From NCBI GenBank assembly GCA_021157585.1, contig JAGGWH010000057.1, positions 1-56,545 on the forward strand: a stretch of DNA of 56,545 nt, in the 5' to 3' direction. The notes under the pieces were generated by a model. The model ran no database searches and was not told where the DNA came from. It was given only the letters and a program-made list of their open reading frames with translations. Both the position numbers and the translations under genes were made by a program. Within the stretch, counting starts at the first letter, position 1. Each line of letters starts with the position of its first letter. Positions 33,501 through 41,846 of this stretch are shown in pieces. This DNA comes from Bacteroidales bacterium (lineage in GTDB: Bacteria > Bacteroidota > Bacteroidia > Bacteroidales > UBA12170).

Positions 33501-33937
33501 AACAAAATATTATTCAAAATCCACTTAAATTTCCCGTTTACATTTGTAACACAGACTATTGTCATTCAAATACTTAAAGCATAAAATAATATAAAATTTG
33601 TAAATAGTTCTATATTAGTGGTTTATGTGGTATTTTTCATAATTTAACCAGTAATCACTCTTCACTTTTAAATATTTAAATAAACACTTTATATAAACCA
33701 CATTAAATACTGAATATCAATAATATATATTATATAATACAAATAGGCGAGGGATTTACCCAAAATGTTAGTATATTAAACAAAATACAGTACTTTTTTG
33801 ATAAAAATACGACTGTATACATTTGTAACTTACATTGAATATTTACAACATTACAACAGACTAAATATTAATCTTTATCTTATACCTAAAAATCCTAAAG
33901 AACGCCTCCTACCCTATTAATTTTATTAGGTCAATAA

Positions 33938-33970
33938 AAAAAGAGCAATCAAAAATGACTGCTCCTTTTT
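33938..33970. terminator. Hairpin with T-runs on both strands
   Basis: GAGCA (33943-33947) pairs with TGCTC (33960-33964), extended by TCA/TGA inside with a mismatch. A-run 33936-33942 and T-run 33966-33970 flank it. It may be a second arcC terminator (the minus-strand T-run is longer) or the end of a plus-strand small RNA. Confidence 0.6.
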
Positions 33971-34022
33971 CTTATGAGAGTTTGCTTTCCTCCTATCCAA
34001 CTTAAAACTGGAGTTTATAAAA

Positions 34023-34053
34023 AAAAGGATGACCAAAAATTGATCATCCTTTT
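34023..34053 (-). terminator. Terminator of arcC
   Basis: AAAAGGATGA (34023-34032) and TCATCCTTTT (34044-34053) form a perfect stem; minus-strand RNA ends in a U-run. It starts 19 bases past the arcC stop. Confidence 0.88.
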
Positions 34054-34071
34054 ACGTTTAAAGAATTTCAT

Positions 34072-35016
34072 CTAGTTTAACACGATACGTGTTCCACAAT
34101 CAGGTTTACCTAAATCAGATGCTTGTGTAATTATACATCTTTTTCCTCCGTTTTCAATGAATTCTATGGCAGCTCTAACTTTAGGTGCCATACTACCCTC
34201 GGTAAAATGTCCTTCTGATAGATATTGTTTTGCTTCTTTTACTGTAACTCTGTCAAGTGCTTTTTGTTTTGGAGTATTAAAATTAACATACACCTTAGGA
34301 ACATCTGTTAAAATATAAAACTCATCTGCACGAATTTGCGAAGCCAACATAGAGCTCGCTAAATCCTTATCTATAACGGCATCAATCCCTTCTAAACGCT
34401 TACCATCTATGTAATGCACAGGAATCCCTCCACCACCAACAGTAACTACTATTTGTCCATCGCGAGCAATTTTTTCTATCGTTTTTCTATTATTGATACG
34501 AACGGGTCTTGGCGATGCAACTACTTTTCTAAAACCTCGTCCGCGTGGATCTTCAGCAAATACATCACCTTTTTCTTTAGCTATCTTTTCTGCTTCCTCC
34601 TTAGAATAATAAGGACCAATTGGTTTTGTAGGATTCTTAAAGGCCTGATCTTCTTTATCTACCAAAACTTGAGTGATAATAGTAATAATATCACGTTCCA
34701 TATCGGCTTTATAAAGCACATTACGTAACTGTTGTTCTATCATATATCCAATAGATCCTTGCGTTTCTGCCACACAAACATCTATAGGCAATTTAGGAAT
34801 ACCAAAAGTCTTCTCACCTGCTTCGTGCTGAAGCAATACATTTCCTACCTGAGGTCCATTACCGTGACCAATTACTATATCGTACCCTAAATTAATAAGA
34901 TCGAGCAAATGTGTACAAGTCTCGTAAACATTAGCTTCTTGTTCATTAATTGTTCCTTTTTGATTGCTTTTAAGAAGTGCATTTCCTCCAAAAGCCACAA
35001 CGGCTAACTTATTCAT
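34072..35016 (-). CDS. arcC: Carbamate kinase
   Basis: 314 residues, the normal family length. AFGGNALL at the N-terminus, GHGNGPQVGN, PCVAETQGSIGYM-like VAETQGSIGYMI, and the late GSMAPKVRAAIEFIENGG are diagnostic. It interconverts carbamoyl phosphate plus ADP with carbamate plus ATP. In arginine fermentation it works with arcA and arcB, which are absent here, so it may serve another carbamoyl-phosphate source (agmatine, citrulline, purine breakdown). A TATATTCG -7 variant (35067-35060) and a perfect terminator make it monocistronic. Confidence 0.95.
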   Translation of the reverse strand: MNKLAVVAFGGNALLKSNQKGTINEQEANVYETCTHLLDLINLGYDIVIGHGNGPQVGNVLLQHEAGEKTFGIPKLPIDVCVAETQGSIGYMIEQQLRNVLYKADMERDIITIITQVLVDKEDQAFKNPTKPIGPYYSKEEAEKIAKEKGDVFAEDPRGRGFRKVVASPRPVRINNRKTIEKIARDGQIVVTVGGGGIPVHYIDGKRLEGIDAVIDKDLASSMLASQIRADEFYILTDVPKVYVNFNTPKQKALDRVTVKEAKQYLSEGHFTEGSMAPKVRAAIEFIENGGKRCIITQASDLGKPDCGTRIVLN

Positions 35017-35193
35017 TTATGTAAATTTAATTCGTTATTATTCATTTTACTATAGCCTGCGAATATAAAAAATTAGCAGGTGCAAAAATCAATTTCACCT
35101 GAATTATAATCTACATTTAGTACTAAATAATCAATATCATCATTTTTCATTCTAATAATTTATAATAACTTAGCAGAAAACACTGCTTACATT

Positions 35194-36726
35194 ATGCTTA
35201 AGTTTTTAAAAAGTAAGATTTTTTGGAGTTTTATAATCACCCCTCTCTTAAGTATATACTTAATCTTTTTTTCAGACTTAGTACCAGAAAATCCACTAAT
35301 TGCCAAAACCTTAGGAATTGCTATTCTCATGGCATCGTGGTGGATAAGTGAAGCCGTTCCCTTAGCTATTACAGCAATAATACCCGTAGCTGCCTTTCCT
35401 CTATTAGGTATTATGAATGGAAAAGACGTCTCATCCACCTATTTCAACCATATTATCTTCCTGTTTATTGGTGGATTTCTAATGGCATTGGCCATGGAAA
35501 AATGGGAATTGCATAAACGTATTGCACTAAAAATTCTGCTATTAATTGGTGGAGGTCCGGCTCGCATTTTATTCGGATTTATGTTTGCAACAGCCTTTCT
35601 ATCAATGTGGATATCGAATACGGCTACTGCAATGATGATGGTTCCTATTGTTCTCTCTGTTCTAATAAAACTTGAAGAAAAACTAGACAAAAAAGATGCG
35701 GCGAATTACTCTCTTGCATTATTGCTTGGGGTTGCATATAGTGCTTCTATTGGGGGAATAGCTACTTTAGTTGGCACTCCTCCCAATCTTTCTTTTGCAA
35801 GAATTTTTGCAATCATTTTCCCTGAAGCCCCTGAAATCAGCTTTTCCGACTGGTTTACCTTTGCATTACCTTTGAGCATGGTTTTATTTATTTTCATTTT
35901 CGGATGGTTATACTTTTTGTTTCATCCGAAAAATAAAGATGTAGAATTCGACGATGAAATTTTTAAACAAGAATATAAAGCTCTTGGAAAAGCCAGTTTT
36001 GAAGAAAAAATTATTTTTATTCTATTTATTATTTTAGCATTCCTTTGGGTTAGTAGATCAGGAATTTCTATTGGAAACTTTAATATAATTGGCTGGGATC
36101 ACTTTTTTCCAAATAAATCATATATAAATGACGGGACTGTAGCTATTTTTGTAGCAATCGCTCTTTTTATAATACCTTCAAAAAATAAAAAAGGAGAAAA
36201 ACTACTCGACCAAAAAATAATCCCAAAACTTCCTTGGCATATCGTTCTTCTTTTTGGTGGAGGCTTTGCTTTAGCCGGAGGATTTATTCATTCAGGATTA
36301 AGTTTATGGATAGGCAAACAATTAATATTCCTCGATCAATATCCTCCACTACTTATTTTGTTTGGAGTAGCATTAATTATGTCAGTATTAACAGAGTTAA
36401 CATCAAATACCGCGACAACAGAAATGTTTTTACCAATATTAGCAGGTATAGCTGTGAGCATAAAAGTAAATCCTCTTTTATTAATGCTACCTGCAACTTT
36501 TGCCGCATCTTTAGCGTTTATGCTACCTGTTGCAACACCGCCAAATGCTATCGTATTTGGAACTAATCGAATAAGCGTAATGCAAATGATAAAAGCAGGA
36601 TTTGTATTAAATATTGTAGCTGTAATACTTCTTAGCCTATTTGTATTCTATTACGGTCAGATAGTTTTCGATATCGATATAAATCAAATTCCAGATTGGG
36701 CATTACAAATAACCAAGCCCAAATAG
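35194..36726 (+). CDS. DASS/SLC13-family sodium:dicarboxylate or sulfate symporter
   Basis: 510 residues with about 11 hydrophobic segments. The two Ser-Asn-Thr sodium-site motifs of the family are intact: WISNTATAMMMVPI and LTSNTATTEMFLPI. GTPPNLSF and the late ATPPNAIVFG loops match the substrate-binding hairpins. It imports C4-dicarboxylates or sulfate with Na+ at the inner membrane; no substrate can be chosen from sequence alone. It is divergent from arcC. TAACTTAG (35166-35173) is a possible -7 element. Its stop lies two bases from that of the convergent subtilase gene. Confidence 0.92.
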   Translation: MLKFLKSKIFWSFIITPLLSIYLIFFSDLVPENPLIAKTLGIAILMASWWISEAVPLAITAIIPVAAFPLLGIMNGKDVSSTYFNHIIFLFIGGFLMALAMEKWELHKRIALKILLLIGGGPARILFGFMFATAFLSMWISNTATAMMMVPIVLSVLIKLEEKLDKKDAANYSLALLLGVAYSASIGGIATLVGTPPNLSFARIFAIIFPEAPEISFSDWFTFALPLSMVLFIFIFGWLYFLFHPKNKDVEFDDEIFKQEYKALGKASFEEKIIFILFIILAFLWVSRSGISIGNFNIIGWDHFFPNKSYINDGTVAIFVAIALFIIPSKNKKGEKLLDQKIIPKLPWHIVLLFGGGFALAGGFIHSGLSLWIGKQLIFLDQYPPLLILFGVALIMSVLTELTSNTATTEMFLPILAGIAVSIKVNPLLLMLPATFAASLAFMLPVATPPNAIVFGTNRISVMQMIKAGFVLNIVAVILLSLFVFYYGQIVFDIDINQIPDWALQITKPK

Positions 36727-36728
36727 AA

Positions 36729-38378
36729 CTAATCTATCTTAGCTATTTTCTCAGTTTGTGTTTGAATACCATTGCTTAGACGCAAAAAATAAATTCCACT
36801 TTTATAATCTCCAAGAGAAAGACGATAAAAACTACTGCTTTTATCAAGCTTGTCACTATAAATAACACGGCCCTGGATATCAAGTAATTCTATAGTTTTA
36901 AAATCATTATTACTTTGATCCCAACGGACTATAGAGATATTTGAAACGGGATTTGGGCTTATTGTAATTGAATTTTTTGATAATAATTGTTCAGATATTC
37001 CCAAAAGAATACGAGCATTATTAAAATCGGGAATTCCGTACCCATATCTATTATCGGGTGTTGAATATTGCGAAGCACTTTTCTCAACAGCTTGAATAAT
37101 ATCCATATTATTAGCGTCGGGAATAGCTTGCCATAAACAAGCCATCATTCCTGCAATTAATGGAGAAGAAAAAGAAGTCCCATTTCCTGTCCTTAATACG
37201 TCGGCATCAACATTTGCTAAAACAGTACCTCCTCCTTGTGCTACAATATTTGGTTTTACTCGTGAATCTGACTCAAATCCGTATGAACTAAAATTTGTAA
37301 TTAATCCATCAGCATCAACAGCACCAATAGTAAAAACACTGTCACCATCGGCTGGAGCAATTAAATATTTCCAAGAATCATCACCTGAATTTCCTGCAGA
37401 ATTTACAACAATAATTCCTTTAGATGCAGCTAAATCAGCAGCTTTGGTTACTTCAATAGTATTTCCATCAAAATCATCATAAGAATGATCATAAACAGCA
37501 TCATCGAATTCATTATATCCCAAAGAAGAATTAATAACATCTGCTCCCACACTATCGGCAAAGGCAGCACCTGCAATCCAATTATATTCTTCAATTAAAA
37601 ATTCGGAGCCAGTTTCTTCTGTAAGCAGTAGCCAATAATCAGCTTCGGGAGCAGTTCCTAAAAAAGTATCGGGTAAATAGCCTCCCATTACAGATAAAAC
37701 CATAGTTCCGTGGGTGTTATATCTATAAACATCCTCAGCAGGATTAACAAAATTATAAGAACCCAAAATCTGATTATTGTCCCATAGTGAACTGAAAATT
37801 GTTCGAACATTAGCGTTTATAAAACCTGCATCCAAAACAGCTATCACCATTCCGTCACCTTTAAAACCACTTTCGTGTAAAGGAATTCCGTTAACCATAT
37901 CAATCTGGTTAAAAGCATCGCCATATACAGGATCATTTTCAGTTTGAATCAACTTTAAAGGAATCGTTTCTTCCTCTGCAAATTTATCAACCAATTTAGA
38001 TTTATATGTAGATGATCGTTTATTAATTCCTTCAGCAGAATATACATACGACAAGGCATTTACTGCATCCAAAACCGTTTGTGATTCCACTTCTATGATA
38101 ATGGCATTAATCCACTTTACCTGAATAATAAGCTTTGCACCAGTCGCTATAACACCCTGAATATAAACAGGATCGATAGGAATATCAGTAATATCCACTT
38201 CTAATCCCTGCTTATTACGGCGATCTATAGCACGCTGCGTTAAAAACTCACCGGGCTGAGATAAACTGTAAGGCGATTGATCTTTGTCGGTAAACCTCAC
38301 TAAATATTTGTTTGGCGAGATTTGGGCAAACACCTGAGCAGTAATCGTAAAAAATAATACTATGATAAGCTTACGCAT
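36729..38378 (-). CDS. Secreted S8 subtilisin-like protease with T9SS sorting domain
   Basis: 549 residues. Signal peptide 1-19 (cut after VFAQ). N-terminal propeptide-like region to about 150. Catalytic triad D183 (VIAVLDAGF), H223 (YNTHGTMVLS) and S402 (GTSFSSPLIAG), with oxyanion N330 (NSAGNSG). The final ~80 residues are a T9SS type A sorting domain: ISPNPVSNISIV, IELLDIQGRVIYS, GIYFLRLSNG and a short basic end. It should be exported by T9SS and act outside the cell, perhaps trimming other secreted proteins. It starts 12 bases after the amylase stop, so the two form one operon. Confidence 0.94.
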   Translation of the reverse strand: MRKLIIVLFFTITAQVFAQISPNKYLVRFTDKDQSPYSLSQPGEFLTQRAIDRRNKQGLEVDITDIPIDPVYIQGVIATGAKLIIQVKWINAIIIEVESQTVLDAVNALSYVYSAEGINKRSSTYKSKLVDKFAEEETIPLKLIQTENDPVYGDAFNQIDMVNGIPLHESGFKGDGMVIAVLDAGFINANVRTIFSSLWDNNQILGSYNFVNPAEDVYRYNTHGTMVLSVMGGYLPDTFLGTAPEADYWLLLTEETGSEFLIEEYNWIAGAAFADSVGADVINSSLGYNEFDDAVYDHSYDDFDGNTIEVTKAADLAASKGIIVVNSAGNSGDDSWKYLIAPADGDSVFTIGAVDADGLITNFSSYGFESDSRVKPNIVAQGGGTVLANVDADVLRTGNGTSFSSPLIAGMMACLWQAIPDANNMDIIQAVEKSASQYSTPDNRYGYGIPDFNNARILLGISEQLLSKNSITISPNPVSNISIVRWDQSNNDFKTIELLDIQGRVIYSDKLDKSSSFYRLSLGDYKSGIYFLRLSNGIQTQTEKIAKID

Positions 38379-38390
38379 AATCTATTGAAT

Positions 38391-41177
38391 TTATTGTTTA
38401 ATCAACTTCTCTTGATATTTCCCTTCCTTTGTAATTATTTCATAAATATATAATCCTGATTTTAAGGATGAAATATCTATGCTCTCCTGCACTTGTTGGT
38501 CTTTCCAATTTCCAGACAAGACCTCTTTACCTTGCAAAGAAAATATCTTCCATTCTATAACTTTAATAGAATTTGAAGGTACAATATATAAAAGATTTTC
38601 TGCCGGATTTGGGAATAATTGAAAATTATCATCAGAAATTATTGGATTATTAATTCCTGTCCCTAAGTCTTCTTCAGTTATTTCAGAATCCGAATAGAGT
38701 CTGTATTCTCCGGCATTTAGAGAAATAGTCATATTTACATCTGTTACTTCCAAGCTTGTACCATTAAAATAATCATACCAAGTTCCTGTATGTTGGAAGC
38801 TTCCAACTATATTTCCTGATACAACATCAAAATTTCCTAGAGCAACTACATTAAGTTCAGTACTGTTAAGCTTTACTCTTTTTAATGCATTATAGACATC
38901 CAAATTATAATTTGTTGTTTCAAAAACATCCAATTTAGTTTTTAAATTAGCTATTGAGCTTACAAATGTTTTTAATGCGAATCTGTCAGCATCAAATTGA
39001 TAGTCCCATTTTGGAGGTTTATTACCTACACGACCATTGTAATCGATAGATATATCAAATCCTAATTCTTCAAATTGCCATATCATTTTTGGTCCCGGTA
39101 TTATAAAGTCAAATAAGAAACCTAATTTCATTCGTTCCAAACCAATGGATTTTACCTTAATATCGTAGCTTCCACCATCGTTATTTCCCCATGTATCGGT
39201 ATAAACCATTTGGCGCTCTTCATCGTGACTTTCCATATAAATAACGGCATTAGGATTATTCCATCCGCGTTTTTGGTACGATGCCCAGTCAATATTAGAC
39301 TTTCCGCTATCTGTATAACCCATATGAGCCTCCTTAAAAGAGCCATTCATATTACCCCAAATCATCATGCCATAATCAGCCAATTCTTTCTCTTCATAAT
39401 TATCAGTAAAATGCTCAAGTATAACGTAAGTTTCAGGATTATTTTCCCAAACTTTATCAGCCATTCGCTTGAGAATTGCTATTCTACTTGCATCATAAGC
39501 CCAGCCACTTCCTGAAGTATTGGTAAATCCTTTTGTAAAATCATATCGAAAGCCATCCACTTTAAATTCATCAATCCAGTAGTTGTTAACACGATCGATA
39601 AATGCTTTTGTATCATAACTTTCATGATTAAAATCATAGCCCCAACTATAATCTGTATTGGGAGACTCTATATTGAACCAAGGATTATTTGCGGCGGGTC
39701 TATCATTTACATTATCCCAATACATATGAACCATAGGATTTGAGCCATAGGAATGGTTAAGCACCAAATCAATAATTACAGCAATACCATTTTGATGACA
39801 AACATCGATAAATGCCTTTAAATCGTCTTTGGTACCATAATATTTATCGGGAGCAAAATAAAATGCAGGGTTATATCCCCAGCTTTCATTACCTTCAAAT
39901 TCATTAATAGGCATTAACTCTATAGCATTGATACCAAGATTTTTAAAATAGCTAATAGTATCTATCAACGACTGATATGAATGCTGAATAGTAATATCAC
40001 GCACTAAAGTTTCATAGATAACTAAATCTGTAATTTTTGGCTTTTGAAAATTATTTATTTGCCAATTATAATCTGTTTGAGCAGTTGTAAATACAGAAGC
40101 AATACCGGAAGTTTTCCCTTCCGGATAAGCAGGCAAACCCGAATAAGTCTCATCTCCTATCCACTTATCGTTCCATGGATCGCTTACTTGATCGCAGTAA
40201 ATATCTGCAAACCTATCTGTTCCATCAATAAGATATTGATAAATGTAAGATCGACCTGCTATAAGATTATCAATCTGAATCCAATAACGTAAACCATCGG
40301 GAGTTTTTTTCATATACAACTCTTCGTTTAGTTCCCAATCAGAAAAATCGCCAATTGCAAAAACATCTGTTTTGAAAGGAGCATATAAACAAAGAATTAC
40401 GGTATTATCATCTATATAATTTATTCCATCTTGAATACCTGTGGGCAATGCCTCCACCACTTGTGTTGGGCGAACAAAGTAATAAAATGAATCCTGTTCC
40501 ATATTCATTGCATTATTTGCATAAGCGATAGCTTTTACCCAAGATTTTCCACTTTGAGAAGCAGTAATTGTAGCGTCTAAAACATCCTCGTTTTTAACAG
40601 AAGTATACCATACATCATTAACATAAAGGGCTACACTATCAGCGCTTGTAGAATTTGCTTTAACAACAATTTCATCATTTAATTCAACCAGTAAAGCATC
40701 AGAGGTTGGAAGTTCAAAACTTACATTTAAGCCTTCTTCATACACAGCCACATAAATATCTCCTCCACTTTCAGTCTTGCCTTCTTTTGAGCCATCGGCA
40801 TTACGAAAAACAAATGCCATCTGAAGAATAGTTTCGCCATCGGGAACACCATAAAATTCACGTATAGAAGGACTTATTGTTAGTTGATAAAGGCCACTAC
40901 CTATCGGTGTCAGCTTTGCTTTAGTAGTATTTTCAGTCCAACCGGCAATTACATATTTCCAATCACTTGGAGAAGTGCTAAGGTTGGTAATTACTCCTGT
41001 ATGAGCATATATATCACCCGTAAAACCATCTAAGCCTTTATTTCCTTCAGCAGTATTATAGGTAATAACAACAGCATCTCCAGCAATTGGAAAATCAGGA
41101 TTGGAAACTATGATTTGGGCATTTGCGCTAATGTTAATTGCTAATACAAGCAATAACAAGCTAGTATAAAACTTCAT
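38391..41177 (-). CDS. Secreted GH13 alpha-amylase with E-set modules and T9SS sorting domain
   Basis: 928 residues. Signal peptide 1-20 (ISANAQ). Residues about 22-150 and 155-235 are beta-sandwich modules; 250-335 looks like CBM48/E-set (LYAPFKTDVFAIGDFSDWE). The GH13 barrel spans about 380-800 with catalytic D546 (VDGFRYD), E588 (VILEHF) and D652 (ESHDEE). The C-terminal ~75 residues form a T9SS type A sorting domain (LFPNPAENLLYI, GLYIYEI, EKLIKQ). It should degrade starch or related alpha-glucan at the cell surface. A TATTTTTG -7 box (41211-41204) lies before it. Followed after 12 bases by the subtilase gene. Confidence 0.94.
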   Translation of the reverse strand: MKFYTSLLLLVLAINISANAQIIVSNPDFPIAGDAVVITYNTAEGNKGLDGFTGDIYAHTGVITNLSTSPSDWKYVIAGWTENTTKAKLTPIGSGLYQLTISPSIREFYGVPDGETILQMAFVFRNADGSKEGKTESGGDIYVAVYEEGLNVSFELPTSDALLVELNDEIVVKANSTSADSVALYVNDVWYTSVKNEDVLDATITASQSGKSWVKAIAYANNAMNMEQDSFYYFVRPTQVVEALPTGIQDGINYIDDNTVILCLYAPFKTDVFAIGDFSDWELNEELYMKKTPDGLRYWIQIDNLIAGRSYIYQYLIDGTDRFADIYCDQVSDPWNDKWIGDETYSGLPAYPEGKTSGIASVFTTAQTDYNWQINNFQKPKITDLVIYETLVRDITIQHSYQSLIDTISYFKNLGINAIELMPINEFEGNESWGYNPAFYFAPDKYYGTKDDLKAFIDVCHQNGIAVIIDLVLNHSYGSNPMVHMYWDNVNDRPAANNPWFNIESPNTDYSWGYDFNHESYDTKAFIDRVNNYWIDEFKVDGFRYDFTKGFTNTSGSGWAYDASRIAILKRMADKVWENNPETYVILEHFTDNYEEKELADYGMMIWGNMNGSFKEAHMGYTDSGKSNIDWASYQKRGWNNPNAVIYMESHDEERQMVYTDTWGNNDGGSYDIKVKSIGLERMKLGFLFDFIIPGPKMIWQFEELGFDISIDYNGRVGNKPPKWDYQFDADRFALKTFVSSIANLKTKLDVFETTNYNLDVYNALKRVKLNSTELNVVALGNFDVVSGNIVGSFQHTGTWYDYFNGTSLEVTDVNMTISLNAGEYRLYSDSEITEEDLGTGINNPIISDDNFQLFPNPAENLLYIVPSNSIKVIEWKIFSLQGKEVLSGNWKDQQVQESIDISSLKSGLYIYEIITKEGKYQEKLIKQ

Positions 41178-41203
41178 TTATTAAATTTTTTAGGTTATGG
41201 GTA

Positions 41204-41211
41204 CAAAAATA
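41204..41211 (-). promoter_or_regulatory. -7 box of the amylase-subtilase operon
   Basis: Minus-strand TATTTTTG in the context TCTATTTTTGTA, ending 26 bases before ATG 41177. The amylase therefore need not depend on the MarR gene upstream. Confidence 0.55.
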
Positions 41212-41273
41212 GAATAAAAAATGATTCTATATTCCCTAAAAATTTAAATGAGAGAACTAAAATATTAATATCC

Positions 41274-41723
41274 TTATTGCTTTACAAATGAATTCTCGTC
41301 AGAAATATCATTTGTAAGTGCATTTATTTTTTCAATAACCTTGAAAAAGACATCAATTTCTTCTTTACCAAAATTATCAAAAATAAAATTATTGTAAGCC
41401 AAAACTATCCTTTTAGAAACTTTTTGATATTCTAATCCTTTTTCTGTTAGAAATAAATTAACCACCCTCCTATCAACAGTATCTTTTTTTCTGTATATCA
41501 AGCCCTTCTCTTCCATAGTATTTAACAAACGGCTTAGGCTTGTTGGTTCAATACCCATTTGCGGAGCAATTTTAGTTACAGGAACGCCACCTTTTTTTAC
41601 ATTGATAAGAACATAACCTATGGCTTGAGAATATCCGTGTTGAATAGTTAATCTGTTATACATCTTGGCAATAGATTGCCAAGTAGTTTTAATTTGATAT
41701 CCGACAGTATCTTGCGCTTTCAT
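41274..41723 (-). CDS. MarR-family transcriptional regulator
   Basis: 149 residues. The winged helix is clear: GYVLINVKKGGVPVTKIAPQMGIEPTSLSRLLNTMEEKGLIYRKKDTVDRRVVNLFLTEKG in the DNA-binding part, with the wing DRRVVNLFLT. Helices at both ends make the dimer interface (IQHGYSQAIGYVL; VSKRIVLAYNNFIF). MarR proteins respond to small phenolic or lipid ligands. Its own promoter has a -7 box TATGTTTG (41757-41750) with a 13-base palindrome immediately upstream. The amylase gene begins 96 bases downstream on the same strand and the histidine kinase is divergent, so either may be a target. Confidence 0.9.
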   Translation of the reverse strand: MKAQDTVGYQIKTTWQSIAKMYNRLTIQHGYSQAIGYVLINVKKGGVPVTKIAPQMGIEPTSLSRLLNTMEEKGLIYRKKDTVDRRVVNLFLTEKGLEYQKVSKRIVLAYNNFIFDNFGKEEIDVFFKVIEKINALTNDISDENSFVKQ

Positions 41724-41749
41724 GGGTATTTTTTATATTTTTTATTATG

Positions 41750-41776
41750 CAAACATAGCAAATTAACAAATTGTTA
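41750..41776 (-). promoter_or_regulatory. MarR-gene -7 box and palindromic operator
   Basis: Minus-strand TATGTTTG (41757-41750) is the -7 box. TAACAAATTGTTA (41764-41776) is a perfect 6+1+6 palindrome directly upstream, positioned between -33 and -7, a usual place for MarR binding. Confidence 0.6.
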
Positions 41777-41846
41777 GCACTATAAAATTTGGGTATATTT
41801 ATTTAAAAATATAACTTAGTGCAAATTTTTCCCAAATCAATAAATT

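Larger units (their letters stand above)
33461..34071. other. 611-base AT-rich intergenic region with repeated TTTGTAA half-sites
   Basis: No gene-like ORF is visible. It holds the XRE promoter and operator, five exact TTTGTAA/TTACAAA words (33469, 33490, 33543, 33597, 33822), two identical TACATTTGTAAC words (33539-33550 and 33818-33829), a hairpin with A/T flanks (33938-33970) and the arcC terminator. The TACATTTG parts match a -7 box on the plus strand; the second has TTG 17 bases upstream, so a short RNA of about 150 bases ending at the 33938-33970 hairpin is possible but unproved. Confidence 0.5.

Noticed and set aside
33461-34071. tRNA, CRISPR or phage remnant in the largest gap
   Set aside because: No cloverleaf, no regularly spaced repeats and no integrase-like coding sequence are seen.
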